DNA of 64,000 bases, taken from positions 186,001 through 250,000 of the forward strand of contig BROI01000030.1 in NCBI GenBank assembly GCA_027923505.1, read 5' to 3'. The translations under genes and the position numbers were made by a program. The notes below the pieces were generated by a model. It saw only the letters and a program-made list of their open reading frames with translations, was not told the DNA's origin and ran no database searches. Below are positions 22,301-33,804 of the stretch, piece by piece. Each line of letters begins with the position of its first letter. Positions within the stretch are counted from its first letter, which is position 1. The stretch comes from Mayamaea pseudoterrestris. Taxonomy: Eukaryota; Bacillariophyta; Bacillariophyceae; Sellaphorales; Sellaphoraceae.

Positions 22301-25300
22301 TCATTATTCAAGCTGCGCTACAAGATGGTATGCCTGGCTAGTGTCTCAGGGGACAGCAATGACATTGGTGACAACTTGTCACCAGTCTCAGCCTTCAGAT
22401 GCCGTGACATTCAAACGCCTTTACAGCAGGCCATGAATATACCCAAATGACACCAGAATGGTGCCAACATCATTATTCAGGCTGCGCTACAAGCTGGTAT
22501 GCCTGGCTCGTGTCTCAGGGGACGGCAATGATATTGATGACAACTTGTCACCAGTCTCAGCCCGCAGATGCCGTGACATTCAAACGCCCCTACATCAGGC
22601 CCTGTAGGTGCCCAAAATACACCAGAATGGTGCCATCATCATTATTCAGGCTGCGCTACAAGATGGTATGCCTGGCTAGTGTCTCAGGGGACAGCAATGA
22701 CATTGGTGACAACTTGTCACCAGTCTCAGCCTTCAGATGCCGTGACATTCAAACGCCTTTACAGCAGGCCATGAATATACCCAAATGACACCAGAATGGT
22801 GCCAACATCATTATTCAGGCTGCGCTACAAGCTGGTATGCGTGGCTAGTGTTTAAGGGGACGGCAATGATATTGGTGACAACTTGTCACCAGTCTCAGCC
22901 TGCAGATGCCATGACAATCAAACGCCCCTACAGCAGGCCATGTATACACCCAAATGACACCAGAATTGTGCCAACATCATTATCCAGGCTGCGCAACAAG
23001 ATGGTATACCTGGCTAGTGTCCCAGGGGATGGCAATGATATTGGTGACAACTTGTCACCAGTCTCAGCCTGCAGATGCCGTGGCATTCAAACGCCCCTAC
23101 AGCAGGCCATGTGTATACCCAAATGTCACCAGAAAATTGCCAACATCATTATTCAAGCTGCGCTACAAGATGGTATGCCTGGCTAGTGTCTCAGGGGACA
23201 GCAATGACATTGGTGACAACTTGTCACCAGTCTCAGCCCGCAGATGACGTGACATTCAAACGCCCCTACAGGAAGCCCTGTAGGTGCCCAAAATACACCC
23301 GAATGGTGCCACCATTATTATTGTGGCTGCGCTACAAGTTGGTTTGCTTGACTGGTGTCTCAGGGGACGGCAATGATATTGGTGACAACTTGTCACCAGT
23401 CTCAGCCTGCAGATGCCGTGACATTAAACGCACCTACAGCAAGCCCTGTAGGTGCCCAAATTACACCAGACTGGTGCCAACGTTATTATTCAAGCTGCGC
23501 TACAAGATGGTAGGCTTGGCTGGTGTCTCAGGAGACGGCAATGATATTGGTGACAACTTGTCACCAGTCTCAGCCTGCAGATGCCGTGACATTCAAACGC
23601 CCCTACAGCAGGCATTTAATACACCCAAATGACATCAGAATGGTGCCAACATCATTATTCAGGCTGCGCTACAAGATGGTATGCCTGGCTAGTGTCTCAG
23701 GGGACGGTAATGATATTGGTGACAACTTGTCACCAGTGTCAGCCTGCAGATGCCGTGACATTCAAACGCCCTTACAGCAGGCCATGTATACACCCAAATG
23801 ACACCAGAATGGTGCCAACATCATTATTCAGGCTGCGCAACAAGATGGTATGCCTGGCTAGTGTCTCAGGGGACGGCAATGATATTGGTGACAACTTGTC
23901 ACCAGTCTCAGCCTGCAGATGCCGTGACATTCAAACGGCCCTTACAGCAGGCCCTGTAGGTGCCCAAAATACACCAGAATATTGCCAACATCATTATTCA
24001 GGCTGCGCTACAAGATGGTATGCCTGGCTAGTGTCTCAGGGGACGGCAATGATATTGGTGACAACTTGTCACCAGTCTCAGCCTGCAGATGCCGTGACAT
24101 ACAAACGCCCCTACAGCAGGCCATGTATACAACCAAATGACACCAGAATGGTGCCAACATCATTACTCAGGCTGCACAACAAGATGGTATGCCTGGCTAG
24201 TGTCTCAGGGGACGGCAATGATATTGGTGACAACTTGTCACCAGTCTCAGCCTGCAGATGCCGTGACATTCAAACGCCCCTACATCAGGCCATGTATACA
24301 CCCAAATGACACCAGAATGGTGCCAACATCATTATTCAGGCTGCGCTACAAGATGGTATGCCTGGCTAGTGTCTCAGGGGACGGCAATGATATTGGTGAC
24401 AACTTGTCACCAGTCTCAGCCTGCAGATGCCGTGACATTCAAACGCCCCTACAGCAGGCCATGTATACACCCAAATGACACCAGAATGGTGCCAACATCA
24501 TTATTCAGGCTGCGCTACAAGATGGTATGCCTGGCTAGTGTCTCAGGGGATGGCAATGATATTGGTGACAACTTGTCACCAGTCTCAGCCTGCAGATGCC
24601 GTGACATTCAAACGCCCCTACAGCAGGCCCTGTAGGTGCCCAAAATACACCAGAATATTGCCAACATCATTATTCAGGCTGCGCTACAAGATGGTATGCC
24701 TGGCTAGTGTCTCAGGGGACGGTAATGATATTGGTGACAACTTGTCACCAGTCTCAGCCTGCAGATGCCGTGACATTCAAACGCCCCTACAGCAGGCCAT
24801 GTATACACCCAATTGACACTGGAATGGTGGCAACATCATTATTCAGGCTGCGCTACAAGATGGTATGCCTGGCTAGTGTCTCAGGGGACAGCAATGATAT
24901 TGGTGACAACTTGTCACCAGTCTCAGCCCGCAGATGCCGTGACATTCAAACGCCCCTACAGCAGGCCATGTAGTGTCCAAAATGACACCAGAATGGTGCC
25001 AACATCATTATTCAGGCTGCGCTACAAGATGGTATGCCTGGCTAGTGTCTCAGGGGACGGTAATGACATTGGTGACAACTTGTCACCAGTCTCAGCCTTC
25101 AGATGCCGTGACATTCAAACGCCTACCAGCAGTCAGCCCTGTATGCCCAAAATGACACCAGAATGGTGCCAACATCATTATTCAGGCTGCGCTACAAGAT
25201 GATATGCCTGGCTAGTGTCTCAGGGGATGGCAATGATATTGGTGACAACTTGTCACCAGTCTCAGCCTGCAGATGCCGTGACATTCAAACGCCTTTACAG

Positions 25301-28300
25301 CAGGCCATGTAGGTGCCCAAAATGACACTAGAATGTTGCCAACATCATTATTCAGGCTGCGCTACAAGATGGTATGCCTGGCTAGTGTCTCAGGGGACAG
25401 CAATGATACTGGTGACAACTTGTCAACAGTCTCAGCCCGCAGATGCCGTGACATTCAAATGCCCCTACAGCAAGCCCTGTAGGTGCCCAAAATACACCAG
25501 AATGGTGCCAACATCATTATTCAGGCTGCGCTACAAGATGGTATGCCTGGCTAGTGTCTCAGGGGACAGCAATGACATTGGTGACAACTTGTCACCAGTC
25601 TCAGCCTGCAGATGCCGTGACATTCAAACGCCTCTACAGCAGGCCATGTATACACCCAAATGACACCAGAATGGTGCCAACATCATTATTCAGGCTGCGC
25701 TACAAGATGGTATGCCTGGCTAGTGTCTCAGGGGACGGCAATGATATTGGTGACAACTTGTCACCAGTCTCAGCCCGCAGATGCCGTGACATTCAAACGC
25801 CCCTACAGCAGGCCATGTATATACCCAAATGACACCAGAATGGTGCCAACATCATTATTCAAGCTGCGCTACAAGATGGTATGCCTGGCTAGTGTCTCAG
25901 GGGACAGCAATGATATTGGTGACAACTTGTCACCAGTCTCAGCCCGCAGATGCCGTGACATTCAAACGCCCCTACAGCAAGCCCTGTAGGTGCCCAAAAT
26001 ACACCAGAATGGTGCCAACATCATTATTCAGGCTGCGCTACAAGATGGTATGCCTGGCTAGTGTCTCAGGGGACGGCAATGATATTGGTGACAACTTGTC
26101 ACCAGTCTCAGCCTGCAGATGCCGTGACATTCAAACGCCCCTACAGCACGCGATGTACTTCCGAAAATGACACCAGAATGGTGCCAACATCATTATTCAG
26201 GCTGCGCTACAAGATGGTATGCCTGGCTAGTGTCTCAGGGGACGGCAATGACATTGGTGACAACTTGTCACCAGTCTCAGCCTGCAGATGCCGTGACATT
26301 CAAACGCCCCTACAGCAGGCCAGGTATATACCCAAATGACACCAGAATGTTGCCAACATCATTATTCAGGCTGCGCTACAAGATGGTATGCCTGGCTAGT
26401 GTCTCAGGGGACGGCAATGATATTGGTGACAACTTGTCACCAGTCTCAGCCTGCAGATGCCGTGACATTCAAACGCCCCTACAGCAGGCCATGTATGCAC
26501 CCAAATGACACCAGAATGGTGCCAACATCATTATTCAGGCTGCGCTACAAGATGGTATGCCTGGCTAGTGTCTCAGGGGACGGCAATGATATTGGTGACA
26601 ACTTGTCACCAGTCTCAGCCTGCAGATGCCGTGACATTCAAACGCCCCTACAGCAGGCCATGTATACACCCAAATGACACCAGAATGGTGCCAACATCAT
26701 TATTCAGGCTGCGCTACAAGATGGTATGCCTGGCTAGTGTCTCAGGGGACGGCAATGATATTGGTGACAACTTGTCACCAGTCTCAGCCTGCAGATGCCG
26801 TGACATTCAAACGCCCCTACAGCAGGCCATGTATACACCCAAATGACACCAGAATGGTGCCAACATCATTATTCAAGCTGCGCAACAAGATGGTATGCCT
26901 GGCTAGTGTCCCAGGGGACGGCAATGATATTGGTGACAACTTGTCACCAGTCTCAGCCTGCAGATGCCGTGACATTCAAACGCCCCTACAGCAGGCCATG
27001 TATACACCCAAATGACACCAGAATGGTGCCAACATCATTATTCAGGCTGCGCTACAAGATGGTATGCCTGGCTAGTGTCTCAGGGGACAGCAATGATATT
27101 GGTGACAACTTGTCACCAGTCTCAGCCTGCAGATGCCGTGACATTCAAACGCCCCTACAGCAGGCCCTGTAGGTGCCCAAAAGACACCAGAATGGTGCCA
27201 ACATCATTATTCAGGCTGCGCTACAAGATGGTATGCCTGGCTAGTGTCTCAGGGGACAGCAATGACATTGGTGACAACTTGTCACCAGTCTCAGCCTTCA
27301 GATGCCATGACATTCAAACGCCTTTACAGCAGGCCATGAATATACCCAAATGACACCAGATTGGTGCCAACATCATTATTCAGGCTGCGCAACAAGATGG
27401 TATGCCTGGCTAGTGTCTCAGGGGACAGCAATGATATTGGTGACAACTTGTCACCAGTCTCAGCCTGCAGATGCTGTGACATTCAAACGCCCCTACAGCA
27501 GGCCATGTATACACCCAAATGACACCAGAATGGTGCCAACATCATTATTCAGGCTGCGCTACAAGATGGTATGCCTGGCTAGTGTCTCAGGGGACGGCAA
27601 TGATATTGGTGACAACTTGTCACCAGTCTCAGCCCGCAGATGCCGTGACATTCAAACGCCCCTACAGCAGGCCATGTATACACCCAAATGACACCAGAAT
27701 GGTGCCAACATCATTATTCAGGCTGCGCAACAAGATGGTATGCCTGGCTAGTGTCTCAGGGGACGGCAATGATATTGGTGACAACTTGTCACCAGTCTCA
27801 GCCCGCAGATGCCGTGACATTCAAACGCCCCTACAGCAGGCCATGTATACACCCAAATGACACCAGAATGGTGCCAACATCATTATTCAGGCTGCGCTAC
27901 AAGATGGTATGCCTGGCTAGTGTCTCAGGGGACGGCAATGATATTGGTGACAACTTGTCACCAGTCTCAGCCCGCAGATGCCGTGACATTCAAACGCCCC
28001 TACAGCAGGCCCTGTAGGTGCCCAAAATACACCAGAATGGTGCCAACATCATTATTCAGGCTGCGCTACAAGATGGTATGCCTGGCTAGTGTCTCAGGGG
28101 ATGGCAATGATATTGGTGACAACTTGTCACCAGTCTCAGCCTGCAGATGCCGTGACATTTAAACGCCCCTACAACAGGCCAGGTATATACCCAAATGTCA
28201 CCAGAATATTGCCAAAATCATTATTCAGGCTGCGCAACAAGATGGTATGCCTGGCTAGTGTCTCAGGGGACGGCAATGATATTGGTGACAACTTGTCACC

Positions 28301-29151
28301 AGTCTCAGCCTGCAGATGCCGTGACATTCAAACGCCCCTACAGCAGGCCATGTATACACCCAAATGACACCAGAATGGTGCCAACATCATTATTCAGGCT
28401 GCGCAACAAGATGGTATGCCTGGCTAGTGTCTCAGGGGACAGCAATGATATTGGTGACAACTTGTCACCAGTCTCAGCCTGCAGATGCCGTGACATTCAA
28501 ACGCCCCTACAGCAGGCCATGTATACAACCAAATAACACCAGAATGGTGCCAACATCATTATTCAGGCTGCGCTACAAAATGGTATGCCTGGCTAGTGTC
28601 TCAGGGGATGGCAATGATATTGGTGACAACCTGTCACCAGTCTCAGCCTGCAGATGCCGTGACATTCAAACGCCCCTACAGCAGGCCATGTATACACCCA
28701 AATGACACCAGAATGGTGCCAACATCATTATTCAAACTGCGCTACAAGATGGTATGCCTGGCTAGTGTCTCAGGGGACGGCAATGATATTGGTGACAACT
28801 TGTCACCAGTCTCAGCCCGCAGATGCCGTGACATTCAAACGCCCCTACAGCAAGCCCTGTAGGTGCCCAAAATACACCAGAATGGTGCCAACATCATTAT
28901 TCAGGCTGCGCTACAAGATGGTATGCCTGGCTAGTGTCTCAGGGGACGGCAATGATATTGGTGACAACTTGTCACCAGTCTCAGCCTGCAGATGCCGTGA
29001 CATTCAAACGCCCCTACAGCAGGCCATGTATACACCCAAATGACACCAGAATGGTGCCAACATCATTATTCAGGCTGCGCTACAAGATGGTATGCCTGGC
29101 TAGTGTCTCAGGGGATGGCAATGATATTGGTGACAACTTGTCACCAGTCTC
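19386..29151 (+). repeat. Satellite A, array 2 (169-bp units, higher-order repeat)
   Basis: About 58 well-kept units with regular 169-bp spacing and few indels. Variant markers recur at fixed multiples of the unit: GCAGGCATTTAATACACCC at ~19,893 and ~23,610; CAATTGACACTGGAATGG at ~21,091 and ~24,810; GATACTGGTGACAACTTGTC at ~21,685 and ~25,404. These steps are 3,717-3,719 bp, equal to 22 units. A 5-unit (845-bp) repetition is nested at ~22,109-22,953 and ~22,954-23,200. The array ends inside a unit at ...CACCAGTCTC, where the retroelement block begins. Confidence 0.95.
19493..19744 (+). repeat. Right copy of the ~250-bp direct duplication flanking satellite B
   Basis: See the left copy at 17,122-17,373. 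A third, slightly different relative begins at about 23,208. The right copy runs on without a break into further satellite A units, so it is the more likely source arrangement. Confidence 0.85.
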
Positions 29152-29379
29152 GGCTCATTCCGGTGCAGGGGGAAGAAAGCCGCACCGGACAATTGAACAC
29201 CAAGAAGCACATGCACCTACTCGAGACTTTACCTGATACCGCCTTACTACGCTCCGCGCGGCGAAAGCCTCGCGACGTCGATTCTCGTCTCCTCATTCTG
29301 TTGCACGAAGTCAACTGCAGACATCCGAGTCAAGCAGTTCCAGTACTTCATTAGATAGTCTCATAAGCTTCAGGCTACC

Positions 29380-30042
29380 ATGGCTGACGCTCCTCCTGTC
29401 CCTCACGCCATTGGGGGCCCCGCCGGCATCTCGACCAACGCCTCGCTCCTCGACTTCTTCGCCTCGCCGACCAACGACGCCCTTCGCGGCAACAGCCGCG
29501 CGTGGATCGAGCAGCTCGACCCACTTGTCCACGACTACGACGGCGCTGACATTCTCGAACGAATCGTCAGCGTGCCTCCGACGCGCGCCGGCGCTTACAT
29601 CCGTTACCATCGCACGGAACCAGGCGACACGATCGGGACGATCAAGGTTTACACTGGCTTTCAGCAGTACGTCGCAGGCCTCGTCATGACGCCCCTCGAC
29701 GGGCGAGTCTACGCTACGCTGGGCGACCTCGTCGCCGGCCAAGGGCACTGTGTACGCATCGTGGAACGCGACTTCGACGCCCTACCGAACGAGACGATCC
29801 CAACGACCGACGATATCGCGTGCGCCTGGTGGGACGACCACGACTGGACCGGCATGCTAGGCAACTGCGTACTCCAAGACCCGGGATTCGTGACACTTCG
29901 GTCGGCGACCCGTCGGGCGGCGGGCGGGCGCGACGCGGGACGCCTGCCCCTGCAGCACGAGCTGGTGGAGCTTCTGATGGATCACGAGTACGACAGAGGC
30001 CTACCGCACCGTGTTGCACGCGCGCGCGCCGACGCAATTTGA
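29380..30042 (+). CDS. Retroelement ORF1, gag-like N-terminal part
   Basis: 220 residues from an ATG at 29,380. Acidic and Ala/Gly-rich protein with LLDFFASPTND, GTIKVYTGFQQY and ACAWWDDHDWTGMLG stretches. No named domain recognised; its position upstream of the zinc-knuckle and RT ORFs suggests a Gag-region protein. Near 29,990 the overlapping frame (YRTVLHARAPTQFDNYPRTT) reads more sensibly into the next ORF. A single frameshift there may split one original ORF in two. No host function is implied. Confidence 0.5.
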   Translation: MADAPPVPHAIGGPAGISTNASLLDFFASPTNDALRGNSRAWIEQLDPLVHDYDGADILERIVSVPPTRAGAYIRYHRTEPGDTIGTIKVYTGFQQYVAGLVMTPLDGRVYATLGDLVAGQGHCVRIVERDFDALPNETIPTTDDIACAWWDDHDWTGMLGNCVLQDPGFVTLRSATRRAAGGRDAGRLPLQHELVELLMDHEYDRGLPHRVARARADAI

Positions 30043-30127
30043 CAATTATCCGCGAACTACGACTTTCTCCTTGCGCACGACACCGCCGCGATCCCGCTCG
30101 CTCGCTCCGCCGCCAGTGCCAGTGCTG

Positions 30128-31342
30128 ATGACGCAATCCCTCGCCGAGCAGCGTGTCGCCGTGCATCGCATGTACCTTCCGCTGCCGGCGCCGCCCCAAG
30201 CACCAATCGACAGCATCCGACTGATGACGCTCCTCGCTCAAGAACGCAGCGCATCACGCAAAACGGACCCCCGCGCGCAACTCACCAGCGTTCGGCGACG
30301 TGGCATGACTCCACGAACGCTGGACGACAGCGACGCGTGGCCGCCTATCTGGGCGGTCCTCGCGGGTAGCACCAGCGCCAACGCATTGAACAACTTGGCC
30401 GACGCCTACCGCCAGTCGGGCGGACCAGGCTGCCGCCCCATCGCCACGCCAGCGCACTTGAGCCTCCTCAAGCACGTCGCGCTCGCGCCCGACAACATCA
30501 ACGACCTGACGCAAGGCCTCCAGCCGTTTATCGTCGCCACGCTCGACACCAGCACCAACTCAGCATCGACTCGAACGGCCGAGATCCAAGCCAACGTGGA
30601 AGACCACCAACTGGTCTTTGAAGGGGGCTCCGTGGACTTGCGCGACGCCCGCTCGTTCCGCGAGGCGAATCGCAAGATCTTCGCCCCGAACACCCCGACT
30701 CAGTTCCGCTCGCAGATGGAAGCCTACCTCAAGGTACTCAAGCAGGTACTAGGGGCGACGCACACGCTCACGGTAACAGTCGACACGTTCATGGTAATGT
30801 ACCGAGAGAAGGAGCACGACTACGAAGGCTACCTCGGCCGCATAAGTCAAGCAAAGGACGCATGGACCAGATCCGTGTCGCCACTTCCGACTTCGCGCGG
30901 ATGGAGCGCGGGGACACGACAGCGCCAGCGCTTCTCAGTCCCCTCCGCATGTGGGACTACCAAGTCCGCAGCTACGACCGATGCCGGCCCCGGTCCTGGC
31001 GCACACCTGGGCGCGGGGAGGGCGGGCGCAGCCGACGGCAGATTGGCGACAACAGGCACCGCGCGCCAGCCTGCAGGTGCCGCCACGCCCGCACGCCACG
31101 CAGCAGGGGCGCGGCACGCGGAGGCAGCGGACGCAGGCCACGCACCCACGGGCACCCACTCACCCTGCATTCACGCCATCCGCATCACGCATTCACGCGA
31201 CGACGGCACGCCGATGTGTCTAACCTACCATGTACGAGGCAGTTGCACGACAGCGTGCGCACGCCGCGCCGACCATGGCCCCCATACGCCGACTGAGACG
31301 GCGCGCTTGGTGGCCTGGTGCCAGTCCGTGCCGTCCCCGTAG
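30128..31342 (+). CDS. Retroelement ORF2, gag-like protein with Cys/His cluster
   Basis: 404 residues from the first ATG (30,128); the frame is open upstream to 30,011 without an ATG. A helical central part (residues equivalent to SFREANRKIFAPNTPTQFRS and AYLKVLKQVLGATHTLTVTV) looks like a capsid-type region. A Pro/Ala-rich linker follows, then a C-terminal Cys/His cluster, MCLTYHVRGSCTTACARRADHGPH, of the kind seen near the end of Gag in related stramenopile elements. It probably binds nucleic acid. Overlaps the end of ORF1 by a few dozen bases in another frame. Confidence 0.5.
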   Translation: MTQSLAEQRVAVHRMYLPLPAPPQAPIDSIRLMTLLAQERSASRKTDPRAQLTSVRRRGMTPRTLDDSDAWPPIWAVLAGSTSANALNNLADAYRQSGGPGCRPIATPAHLSLLKHVALAPDNINDLTQGLQPFIVATLDTSTNSASTRTAEIQANVEDHQLVFEGGSVDLRDARSFREANRKIFAPNTPTQFRSQMEAYLKVLKQVLGATHTLTVTVDTFMVMYREKEHDYEGYLGRISQAKDAWTRSVSPLPTSRGWSAGTRQRQRFSVPSACGTTKSAATTDAGPGPGAHLGAGRAGAADGRLATTGTARQPAGAATPARHAAGARHAEAADAGHAPTGTHSPCIHAIRITHSRDDGTPMCLTYHVRGSCTTACARRADHGPHTPTETARLVAWCQSVPSP

Positions 31343-31465
31343 GGGGCCGGCAGGCCGTCGCCTGGCGCGCGACGGTCACAGCCTGCAAGTCTTCGGGAGG
31401 GTCGTCAAGTGAGGCGGCGGATCGAAGAAGGCAGGAGTAGTCTAACTGAAAACCTAACTAGTCAC

Positions 31466-32641
31466 ATGTTTGTTCCAAACGCTAATCTAGGTAAGCCACC
31501 ATTCGACGGAGCCGTTGGCAAACTGACCCAGCGCTCCACCACCACGTTACGCAGACGCCGTGCTGCACCGACCCCGACATTCCGACCGACATTAGCGTCC
31601 ATCTCCGAGTCCAGCGAGGAGACGCTCGACCCCTCGACACCGACAAGCGAAGTAGCGACTCGCGCCCCACCGACATCCTTCGACGCATCACGCACGCCAC
31701 CGCACACGCGCGGGGGTCCACGCGACGCACCTCCACGGCCACTGACACCCACGGCGCCTCGGCCGGCGCAACTCCTCGACGACCCACTCGGCGACCTAGT
31801 ACGCGAAGCACACCACACGCTGCAGGCCTCCACGTCGTGGGAGGACTTTATCATTCGAGTACGCGACCCACCGGACCTCGCCGACACGGTGGGCGACATT
31901 GACCATCCAGCGCGCCACCTCCTACGCCATCTTCGGGACCGGGGCGCGCCCGTCCAACTGCAGACTGCGCCGTGGACGGCGGAACGACGACAAGCCGCGA
32001 TCGACCGTGGCCCCCATCAGTCCGCCAAGGACCATCAAGCTTTTCTACGCGAAGAGTTCGCCGACATGATACACAAGGGACATTGGATCGTGGTACCAGC
32101 CAGTTCCGTCGCCCACTTGCCCGACCTGCGACTTAGCCCCGTGGGCGCCGTGGAACAACGGGAGCGACGACCGCGCACGATCGTGGACTACAGCTTCTTC
32201 GGCGTAAACGACGAGTCCGTGCCGATCGCACCATTCGAGTCGATGCAATTCGGCCGGGCCTTGCACCGAATCATGTATCGCGCCAATCCACGTTACGGAA
32301 ACGTACGCCTCGCGAAAATCGACATCGCCGACGGTTTCTACCGCATCGGGCTACGACCGGCCGACATACCGAAGTTGGGCGTCCTCTTTCCCACGAGTCC
32401 GGGCGAAGAACAACTGATAGCTTTTCCGCACGTCACCTATGGGGTGTATTCCGCCGCCATTCTTACGCCGGCCACCGAGACGATCGCCGACATCGCCAAC
32501 GCCACGCCACGCCACAACACCACCCGCACAGTGGAAAGGAAGCCGGGCAACGGTGGCCCAGCGCTCCCGCGCTCGCACGCGACTCCGTGCTCCGGTATGT
32601 CAACGCTCACGGCCCCCCAGTCGACGCCGAGCGCGTCGTGA
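31466..32641 (+). pseudogene. Retroelement reverse transcriptase, truncated before YxDD
   Basis: From an ATG at 31,466 (the frame is open from 31,409). After a Thr/Pro-rich linker, residues encoded at ~32,040-32,510 form the finger and palm start of a reverse transcriptase: KGHWIVVPASSV, DLRLSPVGAVEQRERRPRTI, VDYSFFGVN, the first catalytic Asp region KIDIADGFYRIGL, and ETIADIANA. The frame then drifts and stops at 32,641. A different frame (32,587 on) continues with LRYVNAHGPPV, where intact relatives place the segment just before the YVDDF catalytic motif, but that motif is absent. Domain order and wording match RT elements common in diatom genomes; the precise superfamily (Ty3-like or DIRS-like) cannot be decided without the missing 3' part. 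Confidence 0.7.
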
Positions 32642-33045
32642 CTTTTGTGCCCAACGCAGTCGCGCGCCACCAAGCGGTACGCCGCCTCTTCCGCGACTCG
32701 ACGTGTCCGCCTGCTCCTCCACCCACGCAAGTTACGCCGGCGCGTGTCCCGACGGTTCGGGTGGGCAGCTCCCCGCTTGCTACCGTCCAGTGGGGGGGGC
32801 CCGCCGCCTTGCCTGCGTCTGCGCGGCTCTTCTCGGGCTTTGCCTCCCCTCGAGCACTCGGGACCGCCTGAACCCGCCGTGCCACTTTTCTCCCGCTTTC
32901 GCGTCGTCCTCCCGCCTTCCCGCTTCCCGCACCACGGATGCAGCCGGCCGGGGCCGGCCGTTCTTCCCTCATAAATGGTGCCCGCAGGCACCCGCCGCCA
33001 TCATATACGGCGTCTCCACGCGATTCAGTCAATCCACTCACGCAG
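32642..33045 (+). other. Degenerate 3' part of the retroelement
   Basis: GC-rich sequence with a poly-G run near 32,793 and Pro/Arg/Ala-coding frames in several phases, and no intact ORF. It ends near CATCATATACGGCGTCTCC shortly before satellite C homology begins (GTGGTATACCCTGGACATG). Contains inverted GGCCGGGGCCGGCC at ~32,947-32,960. Confidence 0.5.
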
Positions 33046-33415
33046 CACCGTGGTATACCCTGGACATGTTTGGCCTGACTCATTGGGTATTTGGGTGGCC
33101 AGGGCATGGGCGTTTGACAGGTAGAATCGACAACTTGTGGTGTTGGCCATACCCACCGTGAGCCGTGCCCATGGTGTCAGCCTCCAGGCAGTCCTTTTGC
33201 ACCATTTGAGACTCTGCCTGTCAATACCATACCCTGGACATGTTGGCTTGACTCATTGGGTATTTGGGTAGCCAGGGCATGGGGCGTTTGACAGGTCAGA
33301 ATCGACAACTTGTGGTGTTGGCCATACCCACCGTGGAGGCCGTGTGTGTCAGCCTCCAGGCAGTCCTTTTACCATTTGAGACTCTGCACCTGTGAATGGC
33401 ATACCTAGACTTGTC
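33046..33415 (+). repeat. Satellite C fragment (about two units)
   Basis: Two consecutive C units of the GGTCAGAATCGACAACTTGT and CCACCGTGGAGGCC subtype, isolated between the retroelement remnant and a unique stretch. This subtype otherwise predominates at 39.3-42.4 kb. Confidence 0.85.
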
Positions 33416-33595
33416 GTGGCCTGATTTCTCAGACTTCCTCCGAAATGGGAGGCTGTTGGAGCGACACTGGGCCTGGGGGGGGGCTGGCAAGTAAACTGCC
33501 TGTTAACACCAACTCGTCTCTCCAACTAGCTAGCTGCCTAGATGGGCTGGATGACAGCAAGCCGGTATGTCGGCTAGGACAAAGGACTGGCCGCT
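33416..33595. other. Unique spacer between satellite fragments
   Basis: About 180 bp without satellite similarity, including a poly-G run near 33,476 and an AACTAGCTAGCTG stretch. No gene seen. It ends at the CTGCAGATGCC landmark of satellite A. Confidence 0.5.
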
Positions 33596-33803
33596 GCAGA
33601 TGCCGTGACATTCAAACGCCCCTACAGCAGGCCCTGTAGGTGCCCAAAATACACCAGAATGGTGCCAACATCATTATTCAGGCTGCGCTACAAGATGATA
33701 TGCCTGGCTAGTGTCTCAGGGGATGGCAATGATATTGGTGACAACTTGTCACCAGTCTCAGCCCGCAGATGCCGTGACATTCAAACGCCCCTACAGCAAG
33801 CCA
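33596..33803 (+). repeat. Satellite A fragment abutting telomere tract
   Basis: One and a quarter A units. It starts at CTGCAGATGCC, almost exactly where the A unit broken at 29,151 (…CACCAGTCTC) would continue, and ends at CTACAGCAAGCC against the TTAGGG tract. The 4.4-kb block 29,152-33,595 is therefore best read as an insertion into one monomer. Confidence 0.9.
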
Positions 33804-33804
33804 A

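Larger units (their letters stand above)
29152..33045 (+). mobile_element. GC-rich truncated retroelement (stramenopile RT family)
   Basis: A block visibly richer in GC than both the host genes and the satellites, carrying gag-like ORFs followed by a reverse transcriptase fragment. It breaks a satellite A unit on its left and runs into a fragment of satellite C on its right, with no terminal repeat seen. No integrase, RNase H, tyrosine recombinase or intact catalytic YxDD motif is visible, so it is non-autonomous and probably dead. The exact right edge, between ~32,990 and 33,050, is uncertain. Confidence 0.75.

Noticed and set aside
12450-29150. Dozens of 109-113-residue overlapping ORFs (MTPEWCQHHYSGCATRWYAW type) looking like a repeat protein family
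   Set aside because: They are translations of the 169-bp satellite. Since 169 is not a multiple of 3, each ORF crosses two units in changing frames and stops at the same TGA in the third frame. No conserved start context or coding signal independent of the repeat.
10062-29151. CRISPR-like regular array
   Set aside because: The whole 169-bp unit repeats with no unique spacers; the setting is eukaryotic nuclear DNA.
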